Below, one piece after another: positions 54,886 to 63,836 of a stretch of 64,000 nt of DNA (position 1 is the stretch's first letter; every line of letters begins with the position of its first letter). This DNA comes from Bordetella parapertussis (GTDB lineage Bacteria; Pseudomonadota; Gammaproteobacteria; Burkholderiales; Burkholderiaceae_C). A program made the translations under genes and the position numbers. The stretch lies in assembly GCA_945878355.1 (NCBI GenBank), contig CAMCTC010000017.1, forward strand, positions 3,922-67,921, given 5' to 3'. Below the pieces are notes generated by a model. It was not told the DNA's origin and made no database searches. It worked only from the letters and a program-made list of their open reading frames with translations.

Positions 54886-55707
54886 ATGCATCAAAATCCC
54901 CAATCGTTCGATCCGCAGGTACTGCGCAAAACCGTGCTAGACATGGCCTACGCCGGCTCGACCGTGCATATCGGTTGTGCCTTTTCCATCATCGAGTTGC
55001 TCGCTGTCCTGTACCGTTCCCATCTGCGCTATCCGGATAACGACCCGCTTGCTGAGGGACGTGACTACTTTGTGCTGAGCAAGGGCCATGGCGTGATGGC
55101 GCAATATGCCTGCATGCGTGAGAAAGGTTGGATCGGAGACGCGGAGGTCCGAGGTTATTTTTCAGACGGCAGCAAACTCAAGGGCTTGTCCGATTCACGT
55201 ATTCCCGGCCTCGAAGTGACTTCGGGCTCGTTGGGCCACGGATTCTCAGTCGGCGTCGGTCTGGCATTGGGGGCCAAGCTCAAGGCGACCGATCAAAAGG
55301 TCTTCGTCGTGGTCGGTGACGGTGAACTGAACGAAGGTCCGATCTGGGAGGGGGCCATGTTTGCAGCGCACCACCGCTTGGACAAATTTTTCGTGATTGT
55401 CGACGAAAATGGGTTTCAGGCCATGGGCGCTACCAGCGAGGTCATCGGACTGGGCTCCATTCGATCGAAGTTCGAAAGTTTCGGATTCGAGGCGCTGGCG
55501 GTAGACGGACACGACCAAGGTGCGATTGGTGCCGGGCTGTCATCTTTGTCAGCCAGCGCCTCAGGCAAACCAAAGGCGCTTATTGCCAAGACCGTCAAAG
55601 GTAAAGGTGTTCCGTTCATGGAACATAACAACGTCTGGCATTACACGCGCCTGAACGCACAAACCTACATGCAAGCGGTCGCGGCGCTTGAGGTCGTTGC
55701 GCCATGA
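54886..55707 (+). CDS. Transketolase-like protein, N-terminal (ThDP-binding) subunit
   Basis: 273 residues, equal to the first half of transketolase. It shows VHIGCAFSIIELLAVLY, FVLSKGHGVMAQYA, GSLGHGFSVGVGLALG and the ThDP motif VVGDGELNEGPIWEG. It overlaps the C-terminal partner by four bases. Split transketolase pairs occur in sugar biosynthesis clusters. Here the acceptor may be the CDP-4-keto-3,6-dideoxyglucose produced by RfbF, RfbG, RfbH and the reductase, giving a sugar with a two-carbon branch comparable to yersiniose; in Yersinia that step uses a different ThDP enzyme (YerE). The role is inference from position. Confidence 0.85.
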   Translation: MHQNPQSFDPQVLRKTVLDMAYAGSTVHIGCAFSIIELLAVLYRSHLRYPDNDPLAEGRDYFVLSKGHGVMAQYACMREKGWIGDAEVRGYFSDGSKLKGLSDSRIPGLEVTSGSLGHGFSVGVGLALGAKLKATDQKVFVVVGDGELNEGPIWEGAMFAAHHRLDKFFVIVDENGFQAMGATSEVIGLGSIRSKFESFGFEALAVDGHDQGAIGAGLSSLSASASGKPKALIAKTVKGKGVPFMEHNNVWHYTRLNAQTYMQAVAALEVVAP

Positions 55708-56621
55708 GAGCTGCTTTCTCTGACGCACTGGTGCGTATCGCGCGCGCTGACCGGAGAGTGCTGCTGCTGACTGGCGACCATGGTTACGCCTTGTTCGACG
55801 CCTTCAGGCAGCACTGCCCCGAGCAATACATCAATGCCGGGATTGCTGAGCAGAACATGGTCGGCATGGCCGCCGGACTGGCACGAGCAGGATTCCGACC
55901 TTTCGTCTATGGACTGAGCGCATTCGTGCCGGTTCGCGTCGTCGAACAGATCAAACTCGATATTGCGCACGACAACCTTCCCGTCGTACTGATCGGCGAC
56001 GGCGCAGGCTTTGTTTACAGCCATCTCGGCACCAGCCATCAGTCGACCGAGGACATCGCCTGCACCCGAGCAATCCCGCAACTTGACGTGCTGTCACCGG
56101 CCGATCGATTCGAGTTGACGATGTGTATGGATCATGCCTACGCAGTGCGGAGGCCGGTATATCTTCGCATTGGGAAATCCGATCGCGGTGACGTGCACAG
56201 CAGCCCGGTCAGGCTGGGCGGGCCTGCCCTTTTGCAGGTCAGACAGGGAGAGTTGGGCGCCCTCGCGCTCATCGCCACGGGCTCGCTGGTGCGTACAGCT
56301 GTTGACGTGGCCGCCAAGGCATTCCCGGGCGCTGCCGTGTGGAGCGCTCCCAGTTTGAAGCCGATCGCCACCGCCCAGGTGCAGGACCTCTGTCGCTTGA
56401 GCAGGGCGTTGGTGACTCTTGAAGAGCACTCCGTGTACGGGGGCCTGGGGTCGTTGGTCGCCGAGATTTGCACCTCTACTGCGCCTTGTCGTGTTCTGCG
56501 AATAGGCGTTGAAGACCGGTTTTCGGAGCATTGCGGCAGCTACGAATACCTGCTGGCCGAGCATGGCTTGGACGCTCGCACTGTCGAGTTGCGAATTCGT
56601 GATTTCCTCACGACCATATAA
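55704..56621 (+). CDS. Transketolase-like protein, C-terminal (pyrimidine-binding) subunit
   Basis: 305 residues corresponding to the second half of transketolase. Marks are LLTGDHGYALFDAF, YINAGIAEQNMVGMAAGLA with the glutamate that activates ThDP, GLSAFVPVRVVEQIK, GAGFVYSHLGTSHQSTEDIA and a C-terminal domain with LVTLEEHSVYGGLGSLVAE. It starts within the end of the partner gene (ATGA). The following sequence is a set of broken genes, so this is the last intact gene of the operon that begins at 50178. Confidence 0.85.
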   Translation: MRAAFSDALVRIARADRRVLLLTGDHGYALFDAFRQHCPEQYINAGIAEQNMVGMAAGLARAGFRPFVYGLSAFVPVRVVEQIKLDIAHDNLPVVLIGDGAGFVYSHLGTSHQSTEDIACTRAIPQLDVLSPADRFELTMCMDHAYAVRRPVYLRIGKSDRGDVHSSPVRLGGPALLQVRQGELGALALIATGSLVRTAVDVAAKAFPGAAVWSAPSLKPIATAQVQDLCRLSRALVTLEEHSVYGGLGSLVAEICTSTAPCRVLRIGVEDRFSEHCGSYEYLLAEHGLDARTVELRIRDFLTTI

Positions 56622-56629
56622 ACCGGTCG

Positions 56630-56754
56630 ATCTACGCCGCCGACGGATTTTCATAGCCGGCGGTACTGGCTTCCTGGGCCGTACCCGTCTTGATTACCTT
56701 GGCGATGCCGCAGCTGCCCATGGTGCGGATTTCAATGTCGCCAGTTTGAGCTTG
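56630..56754 (+). pseudogene. Truncated start of an NAD-dependent epimerase/dehydratase
   Basis: A short frame reads DLRRRRIFIAGGTGFLGRT, the Rossmann motif of sugar epimerases, then loses similarity after about 40 residues, where IS66-like sequence begins. No start codon is present. A complete epimerase with related layout lies at 61425-62540. The rest was probably removed by transposon activity. Confidence 0.6.
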
Positions 56755-56755
56755 C

Positions 56756-56980
56756 GCTTGGGCGCAAGCGCGAAGAGCTTTTGAAGATCGAGTTGGACAT
56801 GGCCCAGGCTCAGATTCGCGACCTACGCCAGCGGGTGTTCGGCTCAAAGACGGAGCCATCGAACGCCGTCAATGCCGGAGCCCGCCAGAAGGATGGGCCT
56901 GCCCGCCCACGTGGACAGCAACAAGGTCAACCGAGTCATGATCGGACTGGACAGGCCCGGTTGCGGGCCAAGGTGGAGAA
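56756..56980 (+). mobile_element. IS66-family transposase remnant
   Basis: The frame reads GRKREELLKIELDMAQAQ, IRDLRQRVFGSKTEPSN and ARPRGQQQGQPSHDRTG, which match the N-terminal zinc-finger/coil part of IS66 TnpC. Only about 75 residues remain; both ends run into unrelated sequence, so the element is dead. Confidence 0.65.
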
Positions 56981-57362
56981 TTTGACGTCTCAGCCGGTGA
57001 CCTGCGCGTAGACTTTGTGGACGGTGCACCGGTGCTGCTGTCCGACGTGTTGATCCCGACGAATGCCATTGGCCTATGGGAGGTGGAACTGCCCGGCGTG
57101 TCCCACCGCAGCAGCCTGTTGCCGCTGTGGCGTGACATGGATGCACGCTATGCGGGCGGCTCCAACGGTTCGGCCAAGCCACCGCATCGACGGCGATACC
57201 CAGACCGGCGAAGCCTGGTACCGGGCCTTCGTGACTGGCTTCCAGGATCAAAATATCATCGCCCGCTGCTGCGATACTCTGATGCAAGCGGGGCAGGGCT
57301 GCAAAGTGGTGGCCGACCCCTTGGTGGACAAAGAAGAGCTCGTTCTTAGGAAGGTCGCAGTG
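56981..57362 (+). other. Mosaic of coding fragments upstream of a glycosyltransferase
   Basis: Protein-like stretches occur in shifting frames: DFVDGAPVLLSDVLIPTN near 57016-57070 and GEAWYRAFVTGFQDQNIIAR near 57205-57260. The latter is in frame with the glycosyltransferase at 57363 and could be an N-terminal extension of it or the end of another gene. I see no complete gene here. Confidence 0.45.
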
Positions 57363-58373
57363 ATGGCTGTCAGCACACGAAAAAACATAATCGAAGCCCC
57401 CGCCGGTACGTCGGGCAGCACGGGCGGCCAGGGTGGCTTTCCCGGCCATGGCTTTCCCCTGGTCAGCATCCTGATACCCACGCACAATCGGCCCGACTAT
57501 GCCGAACTGGCACTACAAAGCGCGCTGGCGCAGAGCTACCCCCACGTCGAAATCATCGTCAATGACAACAGCGACGACACGCTGACGCAGGAGCGCTTTG
57601 CGCCCTACCTGGCACGCCACCCCCACATCCACTATGCAAGGGTGCCGGGCTGCGGCGCGATGGAGAACTTTCACCACTGCTTTACCCGATCCCATGGAGA
57701 ATACGTCAACTACCTGATGGATGATGACCTGTTCCACCCCGAGAAGATACAGAAGATGATGTCCTTCATGCTGGCCAAACCCAGCATTGGCCTGGTCACC
57801 TCCTTTCGGCAATTGATTGATTCCCAAGGCAAGGACATGGCGCCCATTGCCGGCACCGAACGCAGCTTTGAGATCGATACCCTGATCGGCGGGCGCTCGC
57901 TGGGCAATATGATTTTTTCCACCGGCCAGAACATGATTGGCGAGCCCACCACGGTGCTGTTTCGCAAGAGCGATGTCGGCGACCAGTTTGGCCGCTTCTG
58001 CGGCAAGCAGTACACCACGCTGTCGGATGTGGCCACTTGGCTGTCTATCCTCTCGCACAAGGATTGTGTCTACCTGCCAGAGGCTCTGAGCTATTTCCGC
58101 ATACACGGCGGTCAGGACCAGCGCAGCAATGGCATCAAGATCAAGGCCAACATCGAATGGTTGGAGCTTTTTTGCGACAGCCATGAACAGCAAAAATTCA
58201 TGGCTGATCAGGCGATGGCTCACGAACTGCTCAGCTCCAAGCTGGTGACCTGTCTGTGGTTCTTGCTGCCGCTACGTGAAGAGGTCAAGGCCGGAGCGTA
58301 TAGCGTGGAGCGCTTGCAGGGGGTGTTGCAACAGGCCGCGGGCATTCTGTTCGGACAGCAGCGCTTTGTATAG
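57363..58373 (+). CDS. Family 2 glycosyltransferase
   Basis: 336-residue GT-A enzyme. The start of the domain is FPLVSILIPTHNRPDYAELA, then VEIIVNDNSDD and the metal-binding region NYLMDDDLFHPEK. The C-terminal half contains TVLFRKSDVGD and LSYFRIHGGQ, frequent in enzymes that build LPS or exopolysaccharide. The ATG at 57363 has AGGAAGG eight bases upstream; the frame is open for another 100 codons on the 5' side, part of which looks protein-coding, so the true gene could have been longer before rearrangement. Donor and acceptor sugars are unknown. Confidence 0.8.
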   Translation: MAVSTRKNIIEAPAGTSGSTGGQGGFPGHGFPLVSILIPTHNRPDYAELALQSALAQSYPHVEIIVNDNSDDTLTQERFAPYLARHPHIHYARVPGCGAMENFHHCFTRSHGEYVNYLMDDDLFHPEKIQKMMSFMLAKPSIGLVTSFRQLIDSQGKDMAPIAGTERSFEIDTLIGGRSLGNMIFSTGQNMIGEPTTVLFRKSDVGDQFGRFCGKQYTTLSDVATWLSILSHKDCVYLPEALSYFRIHGGQDQRSNGIKIKANIEWLELFCDSHEQQKFMADQAMAHELLSSKLVTCLWFLLPLREEVKAGAYSVERLQGVLQQAAGILFGQQRFV

Positions 58374-58424
58374 GCACACAGCTGACAGTAGCCCATTTGA
58401 CCGCGGCAATTGATTGGGGATTTA

Positions 58425-59117
58425 ATGAATAAGTCAGAAATGAAATGTGGTGTTTGCGGCGGGGTAAGTTTTACCAGTCGGCACGTTTTGTGGGACGGCC
58501 TGGTCAATGAATGGCAACTCGCCCCCCATGAGGTTTCTTATGTGGACCGCCAGCAAGGTGAATTCTGCAATGGCTGTGGTTGCAACCTGCGCTCCATCGC
58601 CTTGGCAAACGCGATCCGAGCCTATGTTGGCACGGACACCCTGTTTCGCGAGCTCGCGACGATGCCACGTGCGCGCGAATTGTCAATCTTGGAGATCAAT
58701 GAGGCGGGCATGTTGTCTCCGATGCTTCGGCAGTTTCCTCACTATGTGTTTGGTGCCTACCCGGAAGTTGATATTCATCGGCTTCCTTATCCGGACCAGC
58801 GCTTTGACTTGGTTGTCCACTCCGATACCTTGGAGCATGTAGTGGATCCTGTACATGCACTGACAGAATGCCGCAGGGTGCTCAAGCCGGGTGGCGCGCT
58901 ATGTTTTACGGTGCCTGTGATTGTCGGGCGCATGTCTCGCAACCGTGCTGGCTTACCCAAAAGTTGCCATGGTGCGTCGACCACAACAGCAAATGATTTC
59001 GTCGTTCAGACGGAATTCGGAGCCGACGCATGGGGGTATGTCATGCAGTCTGGGTTTGCGGAGGTTCAAATCCACGCCGTTGAGTATCCAGCGGCACTGG
59101 CTTTTTTAGCTCGATGA
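58425..59117 (+). CDS. SAM-dependent methyltransferase, zinc-ribbon type
   Basis: 230-residue class I methyltransferase. The N-terminus has CGVCGG and CNGCGCNLR, a probable zinc ribbon. The core contains LSILEINEAGML in place of the classic glycine-rich motif I, then RFDLVVHSDTLEHVVDPVHAL and LKPGGALCFTVPVI. The altered motif I might reduce SAM binding. ATG at 58425 is chosen over an upstream TTG. It lies between glycosyltransferase genes, so a glycan substrate is likely. GC content is lower than in the flagellar region, a sign of separate origin. Confidence 0.75.
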   Translation: MNKSEMKCGVCGGVSFTSRHVLWDGLVNEWQLAPHEVSYVDRQQGEFCNGCGCNLRSIALANAIRAYVGTDTLFRELATMPRARELSILEINEAGMLSPMLRQFPHYVFGAYPEVDIHRLPYPDQRFDLVVHSDTLEHVVDPVHALTECRRVLKPGGALCFTVPVIVGRMSRNRAGLPKSCHGASTTTANDFVVQTEFGADAWGYVMQSGFAEVQIHAVEYPAALAFLAR

Positions 59118-59159
59118 CACTGATTGGAAAAATATTTATGCATCATTTCAGGAGCACCA

Positions 59160-59801
59160 ATGGCACACATTGAACAGATGTTTTTCTTTCAGAATGTGAA
59201 ACACTTTTTTCCTCGCTACTTTCATGCGACACGTGTGCTTGAAATAGGCGCACTTAATATCAATGGAACAGTACGGATTTTTTTCGATAAAGCGCAATAC
59301 ACTGGTATAGACATTGGAGTTGGAGACTGCGTGGACGAGGTGTGCCGCGGCGAAGACTATCCCGCTGCAGCCAATACATTTGATGTGGTTTTGTCCACGG
59401 AAGTGTTTGAACACGCGGAGAACTGGGATCTTATTTTCCTGAATATGCTGCGCTTGGCTAAGCTCGATGGTTTGGTCGCCTTCTCATGCGCGAGCCGCGG
59501 GCGAACGCAGCACGGCACCAGCCTTTTCAGTGGGCATGCTGCGCCGCATGTTGCCCAAAGTACGGACTATTACCGAAATCTTACGGCCAAGGACTTTACG
59601 GACGCCTTTAAGATGGAGCACTGGTTTTCTGATTTTTTCTTTGTCGAGGACATGGATTGCTTGTATTTCGTCGGACTGGTTCGCAAGGAAAGCAACTATT
59701 TACAGAGTATGCAAATGTTCAAGCAAGCGTATGGAGACTATCTGCACAAACGCCACGTTCAGGGATTGCCACACAAATACATAACAACAGGGGCGTTTTG
59801 A
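59160..59801 (+). CDS. SAM-dependent methyltransferase
   Basis: 213-residue class I methyltransferase with motif I RVLEIGALNINGTVR, then YTGIDIGVGDCVDEVC, FDVVLSTEVFEHAENWD and LAKLDGLVAFSCASRG. An AGGAG site lies five bases before the ATG at 59160, which decides the start over a TTG at 59124. Base composition is clearly less GC-rich than in the flagellar genes, indicating acquisition with the polysaccharide cluster. The target is probably a sugar residue of the surface glycan. Confidence 0.8.
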   Translation: MAHIEQMFFFQNVKHFFPRYFHATRVLEIGALNINGTVRIFFDKAQYTGIDIGVGDCVDEVCRGEDYPAAANTFDVVLSTEVFEHAENWDLIFLNMLRLAKLDGLVAFSCASRGRTQHGTSLFSGHAAPHVAQSTDYYRNLTAKDFTDAFKMEHWFSDFFFVEDMDCLYFVGLVRKESNYLQSMQMFKQAYGDYLHKRHVQGLPHKYITTGAF

Positions 59802-59846
59802 GCCAATGTGCGTGGCGTTTGTTGATGCCGCTGAGGACCATCTTTG

Positions 59847-61199
59847 ATGAACATCCATACCATTCCGCTCGTTTCTGTTTCCTACAACTCAGCCGAGCTG
59901 GTGGATGAATTGCTGGGCTCGTTCCGGCAGTACTACGCCAACCCTGTCACCATCATCGACGGCTCCAGCGCCGAACACGCCCCGGCGATTGAGGTCGTCT
60001 GCGCCCGCTATGCGGGTGTCAAGTTCATCCACTTTGACTACAACATCCACCACGGCCCCGGCATGGCCTGGGCGTTCCAGAATCTGGAGCTGCAAGGCCC
60101 GGTGCTGGTGTTGGACTCCGATGTGATCGTGCTCAACCCCGGCGTAGTGGAAGCAATGGTCGAACAACTCAAGCCCGGCATGTACGGTGTGGGATATGTC
60201 AACCACGTCAACGAGGGTGGTTTTGACGTCACCTATGAGGAAGGCGCGGTGCGCTATCTGCACCCAGCCTGCATGCTGTGCAATATCGAGGTGGTGCGCC
60301 GCTGGCCCATGCCGATCAAGCACGGCGCACCGAACATCGAACCTATGCTGGCGATTCACAAGGCCGGCCAGCACCATTTGATTCAAGGCATTGCTTGGAT
60401 CAAGGATGACTTCCTGCGTGACGACATACCCAAGCACTACCTACGTCACGACTGGCAGGGTACTGTTAAACGCACCGGCGGGTACCACCTGGAAGAATGG
60501 CAAAGAAGCGTCGCGCTCGCTCAGAGCGCGGACTCAAGATTAGATGTGGAGTCGGACTACAACCTTGATGTGTTGAAACTGATTCCTGCCAACGCGCGCA
60601 CAGTGGTTGAGGTGGGTTGTAATGACGGCGCCTTGGCGCGTGCCTACAAGCGAATTAATCTGACTTGCAAATACACCGGCATTGAAGCGGACGCCGCGCG
60701 TGCCGAGCGCTCTCGCCGTTTTTGCGACGAGGTGCACCAGTTGGACATTGAAAGCGCGCACGCCGCATTTTTTGATAACTACTCCAACTGTTGCGTTTGG
60801 ATATTGAATGATGTGCTCACACACCTGCAAAACCCTTGGGACTTAATGGCCAGGATACGGATGTCCATGCCTTCAGATGGCTGTGTCATCGTTTGCATGC
60901 CCAATGCCCAGCACTGGAGCGTGCAGGCCAAACTGATCATCGGAGATTTTCGCTACACCGATGGCGGTCTAATGGATCGCGCCCACCTGCGTTGGTTTAC
61001 CCGCGCCACGATGCTGGAGATGTTTTCCGGCGCCGGCTTCAAGCTGGAAGCGGGCTTCCCCCGCATTTTTGGCGAGCTAAAGAATGAGCATGTGATTGCT
61101 GCGATCCGCTCTATGGCGATTGGCGTGGGTGCGGACCCTGATTTGGCGGTGCAGGACAGCCTGCCGCTGCAGTATGTGGTCAAGGTGGTGCCGGCCTGA
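59847..61199 (+). CDS. Bifunctional glycosyltransferase-methyltransferase
   Basis: 450-residue protein with two enzyme domains. Residues about 4-230 form a GT-A family 2-like domain (IPLVSVSYNSAELVDELL, LVLDSDVIVLNPGVVEAM with the D-x-D metal site). From about 245 a class I methyltransferase follows, motif I VEVGCNDGALARAY around 254-267, IEADAARAERS, and LNDVLTHLQNPWDLM. Fused pairs of this sort add a sugar and methylate it, sometimes capping a polysaccharide chain. The start ATG is 59847. A good terminator lies 74 bases after the stop, so this is the last gene of the plus-strand run. Confidence 0.82.
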   Translation: MNIHTIPLVSVSYNSAELVDELLGSFRQYYANPVTIIDGSSAEHAPAIEVVCARYAGVKFIHFDYNIHHGPGMAWAFQNLELQGPVLVLDSDVIVLNPGVVEAMVEQLKPGMYGVGYVNHVNEGGFDVTYEEGAVRYLHPACMLCNIEVVRRWPMPIKHGAPNIEPMLAIHKAGQHHLIQGIAWIKDDFLRDDIPKHYLRHDWQGTVKRTGGYHLEEWQRSVALAQSADSRLDVESDYNLDVLKLIPANARTVVEVGCNDGALARAYKRINLTCKYTGIEADAARAERSRRFCDEVHQLDIESAHAAFFDNYSNCCVWILNDVLTHLQNPWDLMARIRMSMPSDGCVIVCMPNAQHWSVQAKLIIGDFRYTDGGLMDRAHLRWFTRATMLEMFSGAGFKLEAGFPRIFGELKNEHVIAAIRSMAIGVGADPDLAVQDSLPLQYVVKVVPA

Positions 61200-61272
61200 C
61201 GCGTAGCGTTTGCGTACACCCCCCATTGGCAATGGGTATGCTATTGTTTTGGTCGCTGTATGCTCAATTTCG

Positions 61273-61294
61273 ATGAGGGCTAGAGCCTCATTTT
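61273..61294 (+). terminator. Rho-independent terminator after the polysaccharide gene run
   Basis: ATGAGG and CCTCAT form a six-base-pair stem with a seven-base loop, followed by TTTTG. It is placed 74 bases after the stop of the bifunctional transferase gene. Confidence 0.6.
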
Positions 61295-61424
61295 GCCAAT
61301 GAAAATTGAGAGAATGGCCTAAAAAACCCATTTCGGGTATACATGGCGCCAGATGCGCCAGTTCACCCTGTCTAAGCCGGCAATATGTTTGCGTTAGAGG
61401 CGGTTGTGGTTGGGGTAGTGTTCA

Positions 61425-62540
61425 TCATGGTGCCATCGTTGTCGAGCGCGTCCATCGCATGGTTTTACGCAGTGCCGTTTCAATCATTGTGTATTCGGCC
61501 AGGTCCAGTGCTTGGCGCGCCATGGACGTGTTGGGCACATAGCGCATGGGGAGGCTGCTGTGTGTCGCGTCCGACGGTGTTTGCACATGGATGGACACTG
61601 CCTGGCCCGCAGCCTCGACCACACGCTGCGCCAAGCTGGCAATCGAAAGCGCGTGTTCCGATCCCACGTTATACGCCTGGCCCGCAACGCCAGATTCCAG
61701 AATGCGCAGCAGCCAGACGCAAAGGTCGGCCGTGTACAGATACGAGCGCAGCGGTGCGCCGTCGCCGTTGATCTGGATGGCTCGCCCGGCCAGCGCATCA
61801 CGGATGAAGTTGCCGGCGGCAAAGGGGCCGTTCAGCGGCAGGCCCGGGCCCAGTACCGCAAAAATGCGGGCAATGGCGGGCGAAAAACTGGCCTCGGGTG
61901 ACCGCGCGGCCAACGTTGCGGATGGTGCGGGTTCAGCGGACCGGGCAGCCCGCTGCGCATAGGCGCAGGCCAGCCACTCTGCCGCCCGTTTGCCATTGCC
62001 ATAGGCGCTGGCCACGTGCAGTGGATCGGAGGATCCGCTATAGCTTTCAGGTATGCGTTCCAGGTGGGTGGGTTGCGGCCCATAGACCGCTCCGCTCGAC
62101 GCCAACAGGAAGCGTCGTGCGCCTGCCGCCTGTGCCAGGTCCAGCATGCGCCGGGTGCCTTGCACAATGGTGTCAAACACCTTCAGCGGCTGGTCCGCCT
62201 GGTGCGCGTTGCCAACCTCGGCAGCGGCATGGATGCACAGGTCGAGCGCACCCACCGATGCGGCAAAGGTGCTGACATCGCCTGCTACCAGTCGGGTGTC
62301 AGCCCGCTCGAATACATGTTGGGATTGCTGGCGGGCGCGCTCAGGGTTGCGGGTCAGCACCAGCAGTTCGATCTGGCTGTCCAGTCGGTCATTGGCCCGC
62401 TGCACAACCTGCACCAGCCACGAGCCTATGAAGCCCGTGCCCCCGGTGATGAACAACCGCGAGCCCGCATACTGAGACCAGAACGCCGGTGTCAGCGACA
62501 GCACCAGGTCCAGGTCTTCAGGGGGCAGGGCGGCAGGCAT
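61425..62540 (-). CDS. NAD-dependent epimerase/dehydratase (extended SDR)
   Basis: 371-residue sugar-nucleotide dehydrogenase/epimerase. The Rossmann motif is LFITGGTGFIGSWLVQVV near residues 29-46. ASSGAVYGPQ supplies the serine region and SAYGNGKRAAEWL the Y-x3-K catalytic pair. YTADLCVWLLRILES and AYNVGSEHALSI are typical C-terminal marks. It could epimerise or reduce the 4-keto sugar produced by the ddh genes. It is followed on the same strand by the broken second rfbH (upstream in transcription), so it may once have been part of a second dideoxysugar operon. Confidence 0.85.
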   Translation of the reverse strand: MPAALPPEDLDLVLSLTPAFWSQYAGSRLFITGGTGFIGSWLVQVVQRANDRLDSQIELLVLTRNPERARQQSQHVFERADTRLVAGDVSTFAASVGALDLCIHAAAEVGNAHQADQPLKVFDTIVQGTRRMLDLAQAAGARRFLLASSGAVYGPQPTHLERIPESYSGSSDPLHVASAYGNGKRAAEWLACAYAQRAARSAEPAPSATLAARSPEASFSPAIARIFAVLGPGLPLNGPFAAGNFIRDALAGRAIQINGDGAPLRSYLYTADLCVWLLRILESGVAGQAYNVGSEHALSIASLAQRVVEAAGQAVSIHVQTPSDATHSSLPMRYVPNTSMARQALDLAEYTMIETALRKTMRWTRSTTMAP

Positions 62541-62547
62541 GGGTGGG

Positions 62548-63630
62548 TTAGAAATTCACAACCAGATAGCTTTCGATCTTGCGTGCCGCAAATTCCATCA
62601 TCTCGTGGGTGAGGGACGGTTGCACTCCGATCCGGAAGGTGTTGTTCATGACGTTGTCGGTGTAGTGTTGGCCAGGTCGCCGCTGATGCGGTACTCTGTA
62701 TCCACCATGAAGGGCTGGCGCCTCAGGTTGGCGAACAACGGGCGCGTGCAAGCCTTGTTCTGGTCCAGGTATGTCAGCAGGTCCAGGCGTCTCACCTGTA
62801 CGTTGTCCTTGAGCGTGATTGGCAAGCCGAACCAGGACGGGGCGGCGTGTTCCGTAGCTTCAGGCAGACTGATAAACGCCGAGCAGTCTTTCAAGCGCTC
62901 TTTCAGGAACGCAAAGTTGACCATGCGCGCACAGATGAAGGCGTTTGCCATGTCTAGTTGCTCCAGCCCGCAGGCGGCCTGCATGTCGGTGATCTTCAGG
63001 TTGTAGCCCAGTTGACTGTAGGTGTACTTGCGATCATAGCCTTGGGGCAGCGTGCCCAGTTGCTAGTCAAAACGCTTACCTCAGGTGTTATCCTTGCCGG
63101 GCGCACAATAGCAGCTGAGGCCCCAGTCGCGGAAGCTCTCGGCAATGCTCTTGAACGCATCGTTGTTGGTGAACATCGCGCCGCCTTCACCCATGGTGAC
63201 ATGGTGCGCGGGGTCAAAGCTTAAGGTCGCAATGTCGCCAAAGTTGCCGACCATCTGGCCGTGGTAAGTGTTGCCCGGCGAGTGCGCCAGCATGATGGCC
63301 TTGGTCTTGGAGCCGATGGCGGCCTCGATCATGCGGGCGTCGATGTTGTGCGTCATGCGGTCCACGTCGACGAACACTGGCACGGCGCCAAACTGGAGTA
63401 CGAGGGTGACTGTGGTTGGAAAACCCGCTGTTACGCCAACCACTTCGTCACCTTCTTGGATGGCTCGTGCGCCCAGCTTGGGTGAGGTCAGCGTGCTGAA
63501 GGCCGCCAGGTTGGCGGACGAGGTCGAGTTGATGGTGATCAGGTGCTTGCCGCCGATAAAGGGAGCCAGGTTTTTCTCAAACTCGGTGCTGAAGCGCCCG
63601 GTGAGGATAGTGTTTTCAAACGCCCTTTTT
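62548..63630 (-). pseudogene. rfbH: Second rfbH copy, inactivated
   Basis: Most of RfbH can still be read ([73 protein letters not shown]). Lesions: the N-terminus is cut off near 63620 by transposon-like sequence; 28 codons containing the CCDAL region are missing in frame; TGC after KDNT has become TGA (63083-63081), removing an iron-sulfur cysteine codon; a second stop TAG lies at 63065-63063; and a frameshift lies near 62670. It cannot make active enzyme. The intact copy is the toxin fusion at 53268. Confidence 0.88.
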
Positions 63631-63659
63631 CCTTCCCCTTGGCACCCCGAACAGGGCAT

Positions 63660-63836
63660 CCGACACGCGTGAGTCGGTCTTTGAAGGTGGCTGAGTTCTG
63701 TTTAGCGTTGACAGCGCCGCCGAAGGCGTTTTTTCCGGGCGCTGTCTGCGGGTTATCCCTTGTCGCTAGGGCGATCCCATCGATCCTGCAAATACTCGGA
63801 TCCCGCCGACTCCAGCGGCCGGTTCGCTGGGTTGCT
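63660..63836. other. Non-coding end of an insertion-like element
   Basis: 177 bases without a gene. The segment joins the truncated rfbH to the transposase remnant and includes a GC-rich inverted stretch around 63712-63743 (gcgccgccgaaggcg ... cgggcgctgtc), which may be part of the element's terminus. Confidence 0.35.
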
